A model generated the notes under the pieces. It searched no databases and was not told the origin of the DNA. It saw only the letters and a program-made list of their open reading frames with translations. A stretch of 63,138 nucleotides of DNA from Desulfitibacter alkalitolerans DSM 16504 (lineage in GTDB: Bacteria > Bacillota > DSM-16504 > Desulfitibacterales > Desulfitibacteraceae), in NCBI RefSeq assembly GCF_000620305.1, contig NZ_KK211100.1, positions 493,182 to 556,319 of the forward strand. Direction: 5' to 3'. This document shows, piece after piece, positions 1 to 8,089 of the stretch. Each line of letters begins with the position of its first letter. Position 1 is the stretch's first letter. The translations under genes and the position numbers were made by a program.

Positions 1-203
1 TTTAACAAATCAAGGAGCAAGCTGTTTATTTCTTTCGGTACAGCCTGTGGAAAGTAAAAATAAAGTATAACTTCACCGGTTTCAGTATTCATCCCCACTT
101 TATTCAGATTATAGTTTTTCAGGGCATTGATAAAAATTTCTCTAGTCTGATTTTGTTCCAAACACAAAAACCTAGGTTTTACCAGGCATGTCAGCTGTTT
201 CAT
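1..203 (-). CDS. Hypothetical protein, 3' end cut by window edge
   Basis: An open frame starts with ATG at 203-201 behind an AAGGTG Shine-Dalgarno-like stretch and runs off the left edge without a stop, giving about 67 residues beginning MKQLTCLVKP. The visible part alternates charged and hydrophobic residues and has no membrane segment or motif I recognise. Its ATG overlaps, as ATGA, the stop of another short open frame that ends at 200, so it may be the downstream member of a former operon. The DNA immediately upstream (204-780) is gene debris, so this gene may itself be decaying. Function unknown. Confidence 0.4.
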   Translation of the reverse strand, partial: MKQLTCLVKPRFLCLEQNQTREIFINALKNYNLNKVGMNTETGEVILYFYFPQAVPKEINSLLLDLL

Positions 204-353
204 GAATCAAGCACCTTATTACGTAAATCCTGAACAGAGGGTTCTTCCTGAGCAAATAATAACTTTACCTAGTTGTTTTTGGTAATCTCTGACGGATTTT
301 CAGATAAGGTTCCGCAGACACCAATAATGTCTTCCGCCTTTATATATACATGC

Positions 354-581
354 TCAGCCTGCCCTCTTGTATTGGCCAAATGCTAATTCCACCACTTCTC
401 CGTTATTTGGCAGGGAAACTGCCAAGCGGTTTTTAAGAGCTGCTGCTAAAGCTTCCCTGGCTTCTGCCTGGCCATGGGTTAGCATTGTTCTCCTGGGCTT
501 AATTGCTGTTAAAAATCCAAATATCTCCTGCTGTTCAGCGTGGACGGAAAGATTAACCTGTTTTAATTGGTGCTTTAAAAC
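354..581 (-). pseudogene. C-terminal fragment of a beta-CASP metallo-beta-lactamase-fold nuclease
   Basis: Reading the minus strand from 581 to the stop at 356-354 gives about 75 residues that include HAEQQEIFGFL, LTHGQAEAREAL and LPNNGEVVEL. This matches the pattern of the C-terminal part of beta-CASP RNA-processing nucleases (His-Ala box, then LxHGExEA, then a final PxxGExxEL). There is no start codon and an in-frame TAG at 584-582 closes the frame upstream, where unrelated comEC-like sequence begins. All the catalytic N-terminal domain is missing, so this is a broken remnant. Family assignment rests on motif recall only. Confidence 0.6.
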
Positions 582-586
582 CTAAA

Positions 587-780
587 TTTGGTTCTTATTA
601 CCTATGCTATTTAATAACTGTATCCACTCTATTAATACTCTGCCCTTTGAGTAAACTGTTATAGCCCCATGGAGATCATTTCTGTAAACAGGAACTCCTT
701 CCTTTACAAAAAATAACTCCAGGACATCCTCGCCGGGATGTCCTGGAGTTATTTGCTCCTACCTGGATTACAACGATTTC
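587..780 (-). pseudogene. Degenerate copy of the comEC 3' end (194 bp)
   Basis: This stretch lines up over its full 194 bp with 5371-5564, the last coding bases of comEC plus about 20 bases of 3' flank, in the same orientation. Shared blocks include GAGTAAACTGTTATAG and CTACCTGGATTACAACGA. Small indels near 736-755 and in the AAAGGGCAGAG block break the reading frame, although pieces such as GVPVYRND remain readable between them. The copies look roughly 80 percent identical by eye. This is therefore a decayed 3' fragment of comEC or of a close paralogue, not a functional gene. Confidence 0.75.
708..754 (-). terminator. Perfect 19-bp hairpin with T-run, terminator of the iron transporter operon
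   Basis: Arms 711-729 and 736-754 are exact inverted repeats of 19 bp around a 6-base loop. On the minus strand the second arm runs into six T residues (713-708). Lying 57 bp past the fbpC stop, it fits an intrinsic terminator for leftward transcription. The hairpin sits inside the comEC-like debris, where the homologous comEC sequence is only an imperfect palindrome. Confidence 0.8.
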
Positions 781-810
781 TCTGTGTATAATTAAGCATC
801 GGTATACAGG

Positions 811-1899
811 TTAGCTGGCATAATTAGTATTCCTAGGAAAAACAACCACGTGGGCAGTATCTACGCTAATACGTACCTTGGTGCCAGGAGGAATAACCTT
901 AGTTGAAGGTTTGAGGGAATGAATGATTATCCCATTGGAGAGGTGTAATTTGTATATAATAGACCCCCCCAGAAAACGGGACTCAATAATAGTGGCATTT
1001 CCGTCTGAATCCAAAATAAAATCAACGTCGTCTGGCCGGATCATTAGGTCAACCTCGCCTGCAACTATTCTCTTATCTATTATCTTATCACAGCTTGTTG
1101 GAAACATACAAATCCCCGAGTGGATAACTCCTTTATCCACTACTCCTGCAATAAAATCGGCCTTGCCAACAAAATCAGCCACAAACCTGCTGCTAGGCAA
1201 GTGGTATATCTCTGCCGGGGTGCCAATTTGCTCCAGCTTGCCTTGATTAAGCACCCCGACCCGGTCTGACAAAGAGAATGCTTCTTCCTGGTCGTGGGTG
1301 ACTAGGATCGCTGTAGTGCCATTTTCTTTAAGTATGCGTTTGGTTTCCGTACGCAGCTCTTCCCGTAGATCGGCATCCAGGTTGGAAAAAGGCTCATCAA
1401 GTAAAATCACCTTAGGTGAAGGTGCCAAAGATCTGGCCAAAGCCACCCGCTGACATTGTCCGCCTGACAATTCATGGGGATAGCGCTCCTCCAGTCCAAC
1501 TAAACCTACCACCTCTAAAATGTGGATAACTCGCTTCCGAATCTCTTCCCGGGAAAATCCATTTAAACCGAAAGCGATGTTTTGGTAAACAGTCATATGA
1601 GGGAACAAAGCATAGTCTTGAAAAACAATGCCAATTCCGCGTTTTTCAGGTGCAACCCACACCTTCTCGTTAGCTACAACCTTCTGATTGATAATGACCA
1701 TCCCCCAATTAGGCCGCTCTAGTCCGGCAATGAGCCTTAAGGTAGTGGTTTTGCCACATCCCGATGGCCCGAGCAGGGAAAAAAACTCTCCTTCCTGAAT
1801 AGCAAAGCTTAAATCGCAGACAGCTTTAACCTCCCCAAAAAATCGCGACACGTTGGTCAGCTCCACCATGGCTGTTTTTGTTTCATAAGTCTCTGACAT
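811..1899 (-). CDS. fbpC: Iron(III) ABC transporter ATP-binding protein, FbpC type
   Basis: Cytoplasmic ATPase that would power the permease encoded just upstream. Visible are Walker A GPSGCGKT (residues 44-51), Q-loop Q94, signature LSGGQCQ (144-150), Walker B VILLDEP (164-170) and a switch histidine in LVTHD near 203. A C-terminal extension of about 110 residues (from about 250) has the size and pattern of the TOBE domain of the Fbp/Pot/CysA subfamily. The ATG at 1899 follows AGGGAGGT; a second ATG at codon 11 is possible. It is the last gene of the operon, 31 bp after the permease. Substrate is inferred from the binding protein and the Fur box; thiamine or sulfate importers have similar ATPases. 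Confidence 0.85.
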   Translation of the reverse strand: MSETYETKTAMVELTNVSRFFGEVKAVCDLSFAIQEGEFFSLLGPSGCGKTTTLRLIAGLERPNWGMVIINQKVVANEKVWVAPEKRGIGIVFQDYALFPHMTVYQNIAFGLNGFSREEIRKRVIHILEVVGLVGLEERYPHELSGGQCQRVALARSLAPSPKVILLDEPFSNLDADLREELRTETKRILKENGTTAILVTHDQEEAFSLSDRVGVLNQGKLEQIGTPAEIYHLPSSRFVADFVGKADFIAGVVDKGVIHSGICMFPTSCDKIIDKRIVAGEVDLMIRPDDVDFILDSDGNATIIESRFLGGSIIYKLHLSNGIIIHSLKPSTKVIPPGTKVRISVDTAHVVVFPRNTNYAS

Positions 1900-1930
1900 T
1901 TATGACTTTACCTCCCTTTAATAAATGAAA

Positions 1931-3592
1931 TTATTTCTTGGCGGCAGCCCGCGTTAAAAAAATAATGGGGATAATCCCTGAAAGTACAATGGTAACAGCA
2001 GGAATGGCAGATCCGGACCACATAGACTCGGCAGCCATCTGCCAGACCCAGATAGCAAGAGTATCATAGCCGAAAGGTCGCAAAATCATAGTAATTGGCA
2101 GTTCCTTCATTACATCAACAAAGACTAAAGCAGCCCCGGCAAAAATTCCCGGTGCCACTAAAGGCAGTTGAATCCGCCATAATATACGCCAATTGCTGGC
2201 TCGCAGCATCCGAGCAGACATGGTGATGTTAGGGGTGATTTTTTCCAACCCTGCATCAACACTGTTATAAGCCACAGCCATAAAGCGGACCACGTATCCG
2301 TAAATCAGACCAGTCAGAGAACCAGTAAAGATCAGTCCCGTTGATACACCCCTCCATTTAGCCAGAAAATCACCAACCATATGATCAAAAGAGGCTACGG
2401 TTACCAGAATTCCCACGGCAACTACTGCCCCTGGAATAGCGTAGCCAATTGTGGCTACCCGGCCCAGCATCCGGGCTGCTGTCCCGCCGTTCATCCGTAC
2501 ACCACTGGCTAGAATTAACGCGGTAATAACTGCAAACACAGCTGCCAGGCCAGACAGCAACAAACTGTTGGCAATAAGTCCTAGATAAATTTCAGCTGCT
2601 CCAGCAGGCATCGTTTTAAATTCAGCAACAGCCCAGTATACCAGTTGGAACATGGGTATGCCAAAAGCTACCCCTACAACCAGTAAACTGAATGTGGTAG
2701 CGGCCCATTTATGCCACCCAAGCAATTCAGTGGCAGGGACTCCGGGTGTTTTGCCACCAGTCTGGTAATAACGGGATCGGCCTCTTAAAGTTAGTTCAAA
2801 CAAGATAACGACCAGAGCGAAGAAAGCCAGCAGACCGGCCAGCTCGGTGGCAGCTCTTAGATCCATCAAACCGTACCAGATACGGATAACTCCTTCGGAA
2901 AGGGTGGGAAAATTGAAAAAGCGAACCGTTGCAAAATCAGCTAGTGCTTCCATTAACGCCAGCGCCAGTCCCCCAGCAATGGCAGGCCTAGCCAAAGGAA
3001 GGGCAATTCGGGCAAAGACAGCAAAGGAGCCATAGCCCATTACCCGGGCAGCCTCAAAAGCGGTGGATGACAAACCTTGGAACCCGGCTTTAGCCAGCAT
3101 GTAAACATATGGATAGAGAGCCAAAGTCATTACCAAAATGGCTCCCCAACCGGAGCGAATCTCTGGAAACCAGTTTACCGGACCCATCAACTGGCGCAAA
3201 AATGTCTGCACCGGGCCGGCAAAATCAAAAGTTATCATATAGACAAATCCCATGATATAAGTGGGGACAGCCAAGGGCAGGACAAAGAGCCACTCAAAAA
3301 TTGACCGCCCAGGGAACCGGTAGGCCACCACCAACCATGCCAAACCTGCACCTAACAAAAATGTGCCTATCCCAACTCCTATCAAAAGAACAACCGTATT
3401 GCGCAGCATTTCCGGCAGCAGAGTATTCCAAAGGTGGCGCCAAATTTCCCAAGTAGGTGACAGCAAAGATGAGGCCACTACTGCTACCGGTAAAATTATC
3501 AGGGCTGCAATTAAAAAGGGAAGGGCAGGGAGACTAGGTCCCCCTCGCCCAAAAATTTTAGCTTTATTTAATGACGTTGTAATTTTTAACAT
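1931..3592 (-). CDS. fbpB: Iron(III) ABC transporter permease, fused two-domain FbpB type
   Basis: Integral membrane channel of the importer, 553 residues with about twelve predicted hydrophobic segments. Two binding-protein-dependent permease domains lie in tandem: the first EAA loop appears as FEAARVMGYGSFAVFARIALP near residue 180 and the second as SARMLRASNWRILWRIQLP near 460. One polypeptide holding both halves is the usual FbpB/FutB layout. The ATG at 3592 is preceded by GAGGT. It lies 27 bp from the binding-protein gene and 31 bp from the ATPase gene, so the three are surely one transcript. Confidence 0.87.
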   Translation of the reverse strand: MLKITTSLNKAKIFGRGGPSLPALPFLIAALIILPVAVVASSLLSPTWEIWRHLWNTLLPEMLRNTVVLLIGVGIGTFLLGAGLAWLVVAYRFPGRSIFEWLFVLPLAVPTYIMGFVYMITFDFAGPVQTFLRQLMGPVNWFPEIRSGWGAILVMTLALYPYVYMLAKAGFQGLSSTAFEAARVMGYGSFAVFARIALPLARPAIAGGLALALMEALADFATVRFFNFPTLSEGVIRIWYGLMDLRAATELAGLLAFFALVVILFELTLRGRSRYYQTGGKTPGVPATELLGWHKWAATTFSLLVVGVAFGIPMFQLVYWAVAEFKTMPAGAAEIYLGLIANSLLLSGLAAVFAVITALILASGVRMNGGTAARMLGRVATIGYAIPGAVVAVGILVTVASFDHMVGDFLAKWRGVSTGLIFTGSLTGLIYGYVVRFMAVAYNSVDAGLEKITPNITMSARMLRASNWRILWRIQLPLVAPGIFAGAALVFVDVMKELPITMILRPFGYDTLAIWVWQMAAESMWSGSAIPAVTIVLSGIIPIIFLTRAAAKK

Positions 3593-3619
3593 GGTGAAAA
3601 ATAACCTCGTTTTAGAATT

Positions 3620-5044
3620 TTACTTGAAACCAGCTCGATCGATGAGCTTTACAGCATCGGCCTGAAGGCGCCCGAATTCGCTCTTAGCAACAGGATTTTC
3701 TCTAAACTTCCCGAAACCGGCGATAATACTATGAGGGGCAACAGCCGGATTTGCTGGAAACTCATGGTTTGAATCAGCAAACAATCTTTGGCCGCGAGGA
3801 CTGCTTAACCACTCCAATAAGATAATGGCATTTTCCCTATTGGCAGCGTGGGCAGTAATACCAGCGCCGCTGATATTGGCATGGACACCTGCTTCATTGG
3901 GACCCTGGTCAGCCCAGATCACTTTAATTGGAAAAGCAGGATTGTTTTGCAGTAAACGGCCCAGGTAATAATGGTTGGTTATAGCTACATCGCCACCTCC
4001 GGCAGCAAGAGTTTCAAGAATGCGGGTATCGCTGTCAATTAACTGGGGTTTATTGGCCATCCAGCCATTTACAATTCGTTCCGCCCTGGCTTCACCGTAA
4101 GAAGCGATTAAATTAGCCACCAGAGACTGATTATACACATGGGTGCCAGGACGTAAAATCAGTCGTCCGTTCCATTTTGGATCAGCTAAATCTGCATAAG
4201 TACGGAGGGTGGCCAGTTCTGCCGGAGTTACCCTGGCTGGATGATACATAATGGTCCTTACCCTCTTAGTCAGGCCAAAATAGCGGTTTTGGGAATCCCG
4301 CAGTTCGGCAGGGATATTTCGATTGAGTACAGCGCTGGAAATTGGCTGCAGCAGGCCATCCTGGGCAGCCAGCCACAAGTTGCCAGCATCTACTGTCATA
4401 TAGACATCAGCTGGGGTATTTTTGCCTTCAGCCTTAATTCTTTCTCTTAGAAGAGCATCGCCACCGGTAGTGAATCGCACAGTAATCCCAGTTTCTTTGG
4501 TGAATTCGGCAAAAACCGGTTCAACGCCATAATGGCGGCTGGTATAGATGTTGACTACTCCACCGGTTTTCTTGACGGCTGCAACAGGCTTTTCCCTGAG
4601 TGTAGCTGTTCTGGTAGCATTATTCCACAAAACCAATTGGTCAAGGTTCTCAGCGACAAAACGCAAAGGTACCAATAGCTGGTTATTATGTATAACAGGA
4701 GCTGCTGGCATATTTACCCGGGTGCCATTAAGGGTGGCATTTCTACTGCCTGCAGTAATGGTTATTTGGGTATCTCCTTTGGTAATGGTTAGTCTACGGG
4801 CCAAACTTTCATACTGTGATTGTCCACCAAGGTTTTCCACCAGGGCTTGATAAGGAACCAAAAGAGTATTGCTGACTATTCTGCCAGATACATTTAAAGA
4901 CTTGCCTTGGTCACTGAAAACAATGTTAACGTTGGCAAATGTTTGACCATAGGCTACAGGTACAACTCCAAGAAACAATCCTAAAACAAAAATTATAGCT
5001 GTGACTTTACTAAAAAACTTGCGATTTTTAATACCAAATTTCAA
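3620..5044 (-). CDS. fbpA: Iron(III)-binding protein fused to an N-terminal copper amine oxidase-like stalk domain
   Basis: Extracellular solute-binding component, 474 residues. A signal peptide (about 1-34, positively charged then LGLFLGVVPVAYG) is followed by a copper amine oxidase N-terminal-like module (about 36-150) with its typical repeats LLVPYQALVENLGG and LLVPLRFVAENL. Residues 160-474 form an FbpA/FutA/IdiA-type binding domain beginning VVNIYTSRHYGVEP and containing a late NHYYLGRLL segment, whose Tyr pair commonly ligates Fe3+. No lipobox cysteine is visible, so the stalk domain may hold it at the wall. The start is TTG (5044-5042) behind AAGGCGG; no better ATG is near. First gene of the operon, under a Fur-box promoter. 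Confidence 0.85.
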   Translation of the reverse strand: MKFGIKNRKFFSKVTAIIFVLGLFLGVVPVAYGQTFANVNIVFSDQGKSLNVSGRIVSNTLLVPYQALVENLGGQSQYESLARRLTITKGDTQITITAGSRNATLNGTRVNMPAAPVIHNNQLLVPLRFVAENLDQLVLWNNATRTATLREKPVAAVKKTGGVVNIYTSRHYGVEPVFAEFTKETGITVRFTTGGDALLRERIKAEGKNTPADVYMTVDAGNLWLAAQDGLLQPISSAVLNRNIPAELRDSQNRYFGLTKRVRTIMYHPARVTPAELATLRTYADLADPKWNGRLILRPGTHVYNQSLVANLIASYGEARAERIVNGWMANKPQLIDSDTRILETLAAGGGDVAITNHYYLGRLLQNNPAFPIKVIWADQGPNEAGVHANISGAGITAHAANRENAIILLEWLSSPRGQRLFADSNHEFPANPAVAPHSIIAGFGKFRENPVAKSEFGRLQADAVKLIDRAGFK

Positions 5045-5191
5045 AGTTATCCCGCCTTTCTAAATTTGAGGTAATCTGAGATAAGATAGTTTAATAAAAC
5101 CATCTTAAATTAAACATAATACTTGTTTTTTCCTGGGTGCCTCCTTCCTCTACCAAATAGTTAATGGTTGTAATTTTTAATTATTGACTTA

Positions 5192-5220
5192 ATTTTATTA
5201 AAAATGAAAATCATTGTCAA
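5192..5220 (-). promoter_or_regulatory. Vegetative promoter of the iron transporter operon
   Basis: On the minus strand a perfect TTGACA (5220-5215) is followed after 17 bases by TAAAAT (5197-5192), one mismatch from TATAAT. It lies about 150 bp upstream of fbpA, and the Fur box overlaps its spacer and -35 region. The rest of the gap 5045-5390 is AT-rich with no open frame that I can support. Confidence 0.65.
5200..5218 (-). promoter_or_regulatory. Fur box overlapping the fbp promoter
   Basis: Bases 5200-5218 on the plus strand match the 19-bp Fur consensus GATAATGATAATCATTATC at 15 of 19 positions. The site covers the promoter spacer and most of the -35 element, so iron-loaded Fur bound here would block RNA polymerase. 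This supports an iron substrate for the transporter. Confidence 0.7.
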
Positions 5221-5390
5221 TTACTTTTTAAGGATGAGCGGAAGATTTTTTTAACAAACTTAGATTATTTTCATAAAATAAAATTTGCAGGAATTCCAAC
5301 AATGATAGAAATTAGCATAATGGAAATGCAGAGATGCAATTTTTTAGATATTCATAAGATGTTAATTAGATTTGGTTCTTACTGCCTATC

Positions 5391-7856
5391 CTATTTGATC
5401 ATAGTATTTACTTTATTAATCCTCTGTCCCTTTGAGTAAACTGTTATAGCTCCATGGAAATCATTTCTGTAAACAGGTACACCTTCATCTGCAAAATACT
5501 CCAGAACATTCTTGCCGGGGTGTCCAAAGGAATTATTTGCTCCTACCTGGATTACAACGATTTCAGGGTTTACTTTTTTTAGATAATCTATATTAAAAGA
5601 GTATGAGCTGCCATGATGAGGAAATTTCAAGACATTAGCTTGTGTAGTGTATGGCAGCATGTGATTGATGGCCTCCATTTCAATGTCGCCAGTCAGTAAA
5701 AATGATATATGGTCGTAGATTAGTTCTGCAACAATAGAGTTGTTGTTTGCTCCTAGAGAGACTGGATAATCTGATGTTGGATGCAGTATATTTAAGTGGA
5801 TGTTGGTTTCTAAAGCTATGCTTTGGCCTTCTCTAGCATAGGCATAGCTTAGGCCTCTTTCCTCAATGATCTCCATTAGGTATTCATAGTCCTCATCAAA
5901 CCCCTTTGGGATAAGTGTTAAGTCAACAGGATACTGTCTTAAAACTGGATACAGGCCTGCAAGGTGATCTGTGTGTGGATGGGTATTGATAATTACATCC
6001 ACTTTCTTTATGCCAAGATGTTTTAAAAAGGGTATGACCACCAGGTCTCCATAGTTATGGGTACCTCTAACTCCTCCCCCATCTATTAATGCTACCCTTC
6101 CATTAGGAGTTTTTATAAATATGCAGTCACCCTGTCCCACGTCTAAAAAAACTACTTCCAGGTATGATGGTGCAAATACTTGCAAGCTTAATAATACAAG
6201 TAAACATACCAGGACAAGGGCTATTATAGGTTTGTATTTTTTAAGGATAAAAAACCTTAAATGAGGATTGTAACGATGATAATAGGCTGCAAAAGCCAGG
6301 ATAAAAGCAAGATAGTACAGGAACATGCTTGGGAGCTTGGGAGTTGCAACGGTAATACCCTCTCCTATTATTGGAAGCTTTGAAAACAGCTGCAAGAAGT
6401 GATTTGCATAAAATATTATTCCCCCAACTGAGGTTATTAGAAACTGGGAAAGCTGCACTGATATAAAGTCTAGGATAAAAGCGATAAAACCAAGAATCAC
6501 AACACCTCCTGCCATTAAACCTGCAGGTAAGGCCATAACAATTCCCAGGGGTGAAAACACGTTGAAATAATAGGCAGTTAGGGGTAGGGTTCCCAACCAT
6601 GCTGCAAGGGGTACGGCTATAAGATCACTGCCAAGATACTTATTTGCTTTTAAAATAGGAGTTAGAAAGATAATAAAGGCTGTTGCTGTAAAGGTAAATT
6701 GAAAGCCTGCATCAAAAATAAGTAAAGGGTTTAGCAGAAGTAAAACCAGGGCTGCCAGAAAAAGAGAGTTTGCTGTCTGTACATTATTCCAATTGTTCCT
6801 TCCCCAGAGATAAATCCCCAGCATGATGCTTGCACGCATTACTGGAGATGAAAAACCAGTGGCGGCACAATAAATCAGCAAGCATAATATTATAAAAATA
6901 TTTATAACATTATTGGTATTAAAAAGAGATGTTAGTAATGCTCCTATACCAGCAGCTATACCTTTGCTGTTTGCAGATGGCGGCTGTGCTGTTACTGATG
7001 AAGAAGAGGGTTTTCTAAAAACTGAAGTTATACTAAGCAGCAGGAACATTACAAATCCAACATGCAGGCCAGATACTGCGAAGATGTGCATCACACCCAG
7101 TCCTTGATATACATGCCTATTTTCCGGTGTAAGCCCACTTTTTTCCCCTAGAATTATTGCTCGAAAAATACCCCCTTCATGGTCCTTTAAAGTATATGAT
7201 AATCTGGAAAGTCTCTCTTTCATATCTAGACCAACCCTTAGCAAAGGATTGCCAGTCCTTTCCCCTACTTTCGTAACCTGGGGTTCCTGGACATTAATTA
7301 TGGTAAATATATTTCTTCTCTCCAAATACTTTTGATAATCAAAGCCTCCTGGGTTTCTTTGGGAAGAAGGTTCTCTCAAAACTCCCCTGGCTTTTATTAC
7401 TGTTCCATAAGAATAAGTAAAGGTAGGATTGTAAATGGAAAGCTGTATCCTTTCCTGTTTTTTACCAGAAACCCTGTCACCCCCAATATTAACCAGTGGG
7501 TTCTCCAGCCAATATACTGTTCTGTTAGGATAAACAGTATATCTTGAAACCATCCCTTCAACTTCAACAATGCTGCCAGTGTGTTCTATAAAGGGCGAAT
7601 CATAAGTTGTTTTATGCATTGTAAGTAGAAAGCCTGGTATGAAAAAGGTTATTAAAACCAGCCCAAAGATTTTTCTCTTATTGAAGTTAGCAATAGCATA
7701 AATAAAGAAAGCAATTAGGATAAAAAGGAATAAAGGCACAACAGATGATAAGGACCCATGTGGGGAAACATGGGAAATAAAAGAGGAAATGCCAGCACTG
7801 ATAGCAATGCCAAGAATATAAAAGATTAACATTCCAAGTACTATTTTAAAAGCCAT
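5391..7856 (-). CDS. comEC: DNA uptake channel ComEC/Rec2
   Basis: Membrane protein that carries transforming single-stranded DNA into the cytoplasm. The 821 residues show an N-terminal hydrophobic region and soluble OB-like domain (about 1-190, DUF4131 type), a polytopic competence domain (about 230-520, with FAVSGLHVG) and a C-terminal metallo-beta-lactamase domain (about 560-815) with the metal-binding motif HTHPHTDHL near residue 627 and FPHHGS later. Length and order are normal for full ComEC. The ATG at 7856 follows ACTGGGG. comEA lies 3.7 kb away rather than adjacent, and a decayed copy of this gene's 3' end sits at 587-780. Confidence 0.93.
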   Translation of the reverse strand: MAFKIVLGMLIFYILGIAISAGISSFISHVSPHGSLSSVVPLFLFILIAFFIYAIANFNKRKIFGLVLITFFIPGFLLTMHKTTYDSPFIEHTGSIVEVEGMVSRYTVYPNRTVYWLENPLVNIGGDRVSGKKQERIQLSIYNPTFTYSYGTVIKARGVLREPSSQRNPGGFDYQKYLERRNIFTIINVQEPQVTKVGERTGNPLLRVGLDMKERLSRLSYTLKDHEGGIFRAIILGEKSGLTPENRHVYQGLGVMHIFAVSGLHVGFVMFLLLSITSVFRKPSSSSVTAQPPSANSKGIAAGIGALLTSLFNTNNVINIFIILCLLIYCAATGFSSPVMRASIMLGIYLWGRNNWNNVQTANSLFLAALVLLLLNPLLIFDAGFQFTFTATAFIIFLTPILKANKYLGSDLIAVPLAAWLGTLPLTAYYFNVFSPLGIVMALPAGLMAGGVVILGFIAFILDFISVQLSQFLITSVGGIIFYANHFLQLFSKLPIIGEGITVATPKLPSMFLYYLAFILAFAAYYHRYNPHLRFFILKKYKPIIALVLVCLLVLLSLQVFAPSYLEVVFLDVGQGDCIFIKTPNGRVALIDGGGVRGTHNYGDLVVIPFLKHLGIKKVDVIINTHPHTDHLAGLYPVLRQYPVDLTLIPKGFDEDYEYLMEIIEERGLSYAYAREGQSIALETNIHLNILHPTSDYPVSLGANNNSIVAELIYDHISFLLTGDIEMEAINHMLPYTTQANVLKFPHHGSSYSFNIDYLKKVNPEIVVIQVGANNSFGHPGKNVLEYFADEGVPVYRNDFHGAITVYSKGQRINKVNTMIK

Positions 7857-8011
7857 AAGTAACCCCAGTAATGCTTTTATTTATCAATTTTATTAATTCG
7901 ACACAACTCAATATTTTTCCTTTTATTCCCTAAATTTTCAACAGCTTAACATTTTTGAGATTTTGTTAAAAGAAAAAAGGAAAAAACACTAATATGTCAA
8001 ATATTATTGAA

Positions 8012-8031
8012 ATGTGCGCTTCATGTGCGCT
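8012..8031. repeat. Tandem 9-bp direct repeat upstream of the AEC transporter
   Basis: ATGTGCGCT occurs at 8012-8020 and 8023-8031, 11 bp apart centre to centre, i.e. about one helical turn. It lies 59 bp before the transporter start codon in otherwise AT-rich intergenic DNA (7857-8089). The spacing suits a two-site operator, but no regulator can be named. Confidence 0.35.
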
Positions 8032-8089
8032 CCAAACTTATTTGCCTAACAATTTATAGAATTAATATTTGACTGGGGGATTACTTAAA

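Noticed and set aside
269-271. TAG as a pyrrolysine or readthrough codon
   Set aside because: The surrounding DNA is decayed gene debris, and no enzyme known to use pyrrolysine is recognisable; a pseudogene is simpler.
367-585. Plus-strand open frame of 72 codons
   Set aside because: It is the antisense of the beta-CASP nuclease fragment, which gives recognisable protein motifs on the minus strand; no ribosome site was seen.
6241-6600. Second minus-strand open frame inside comEC
   Set aside because: It is a shifted-frame shadow of the comEC membrane domain, with no start signal.
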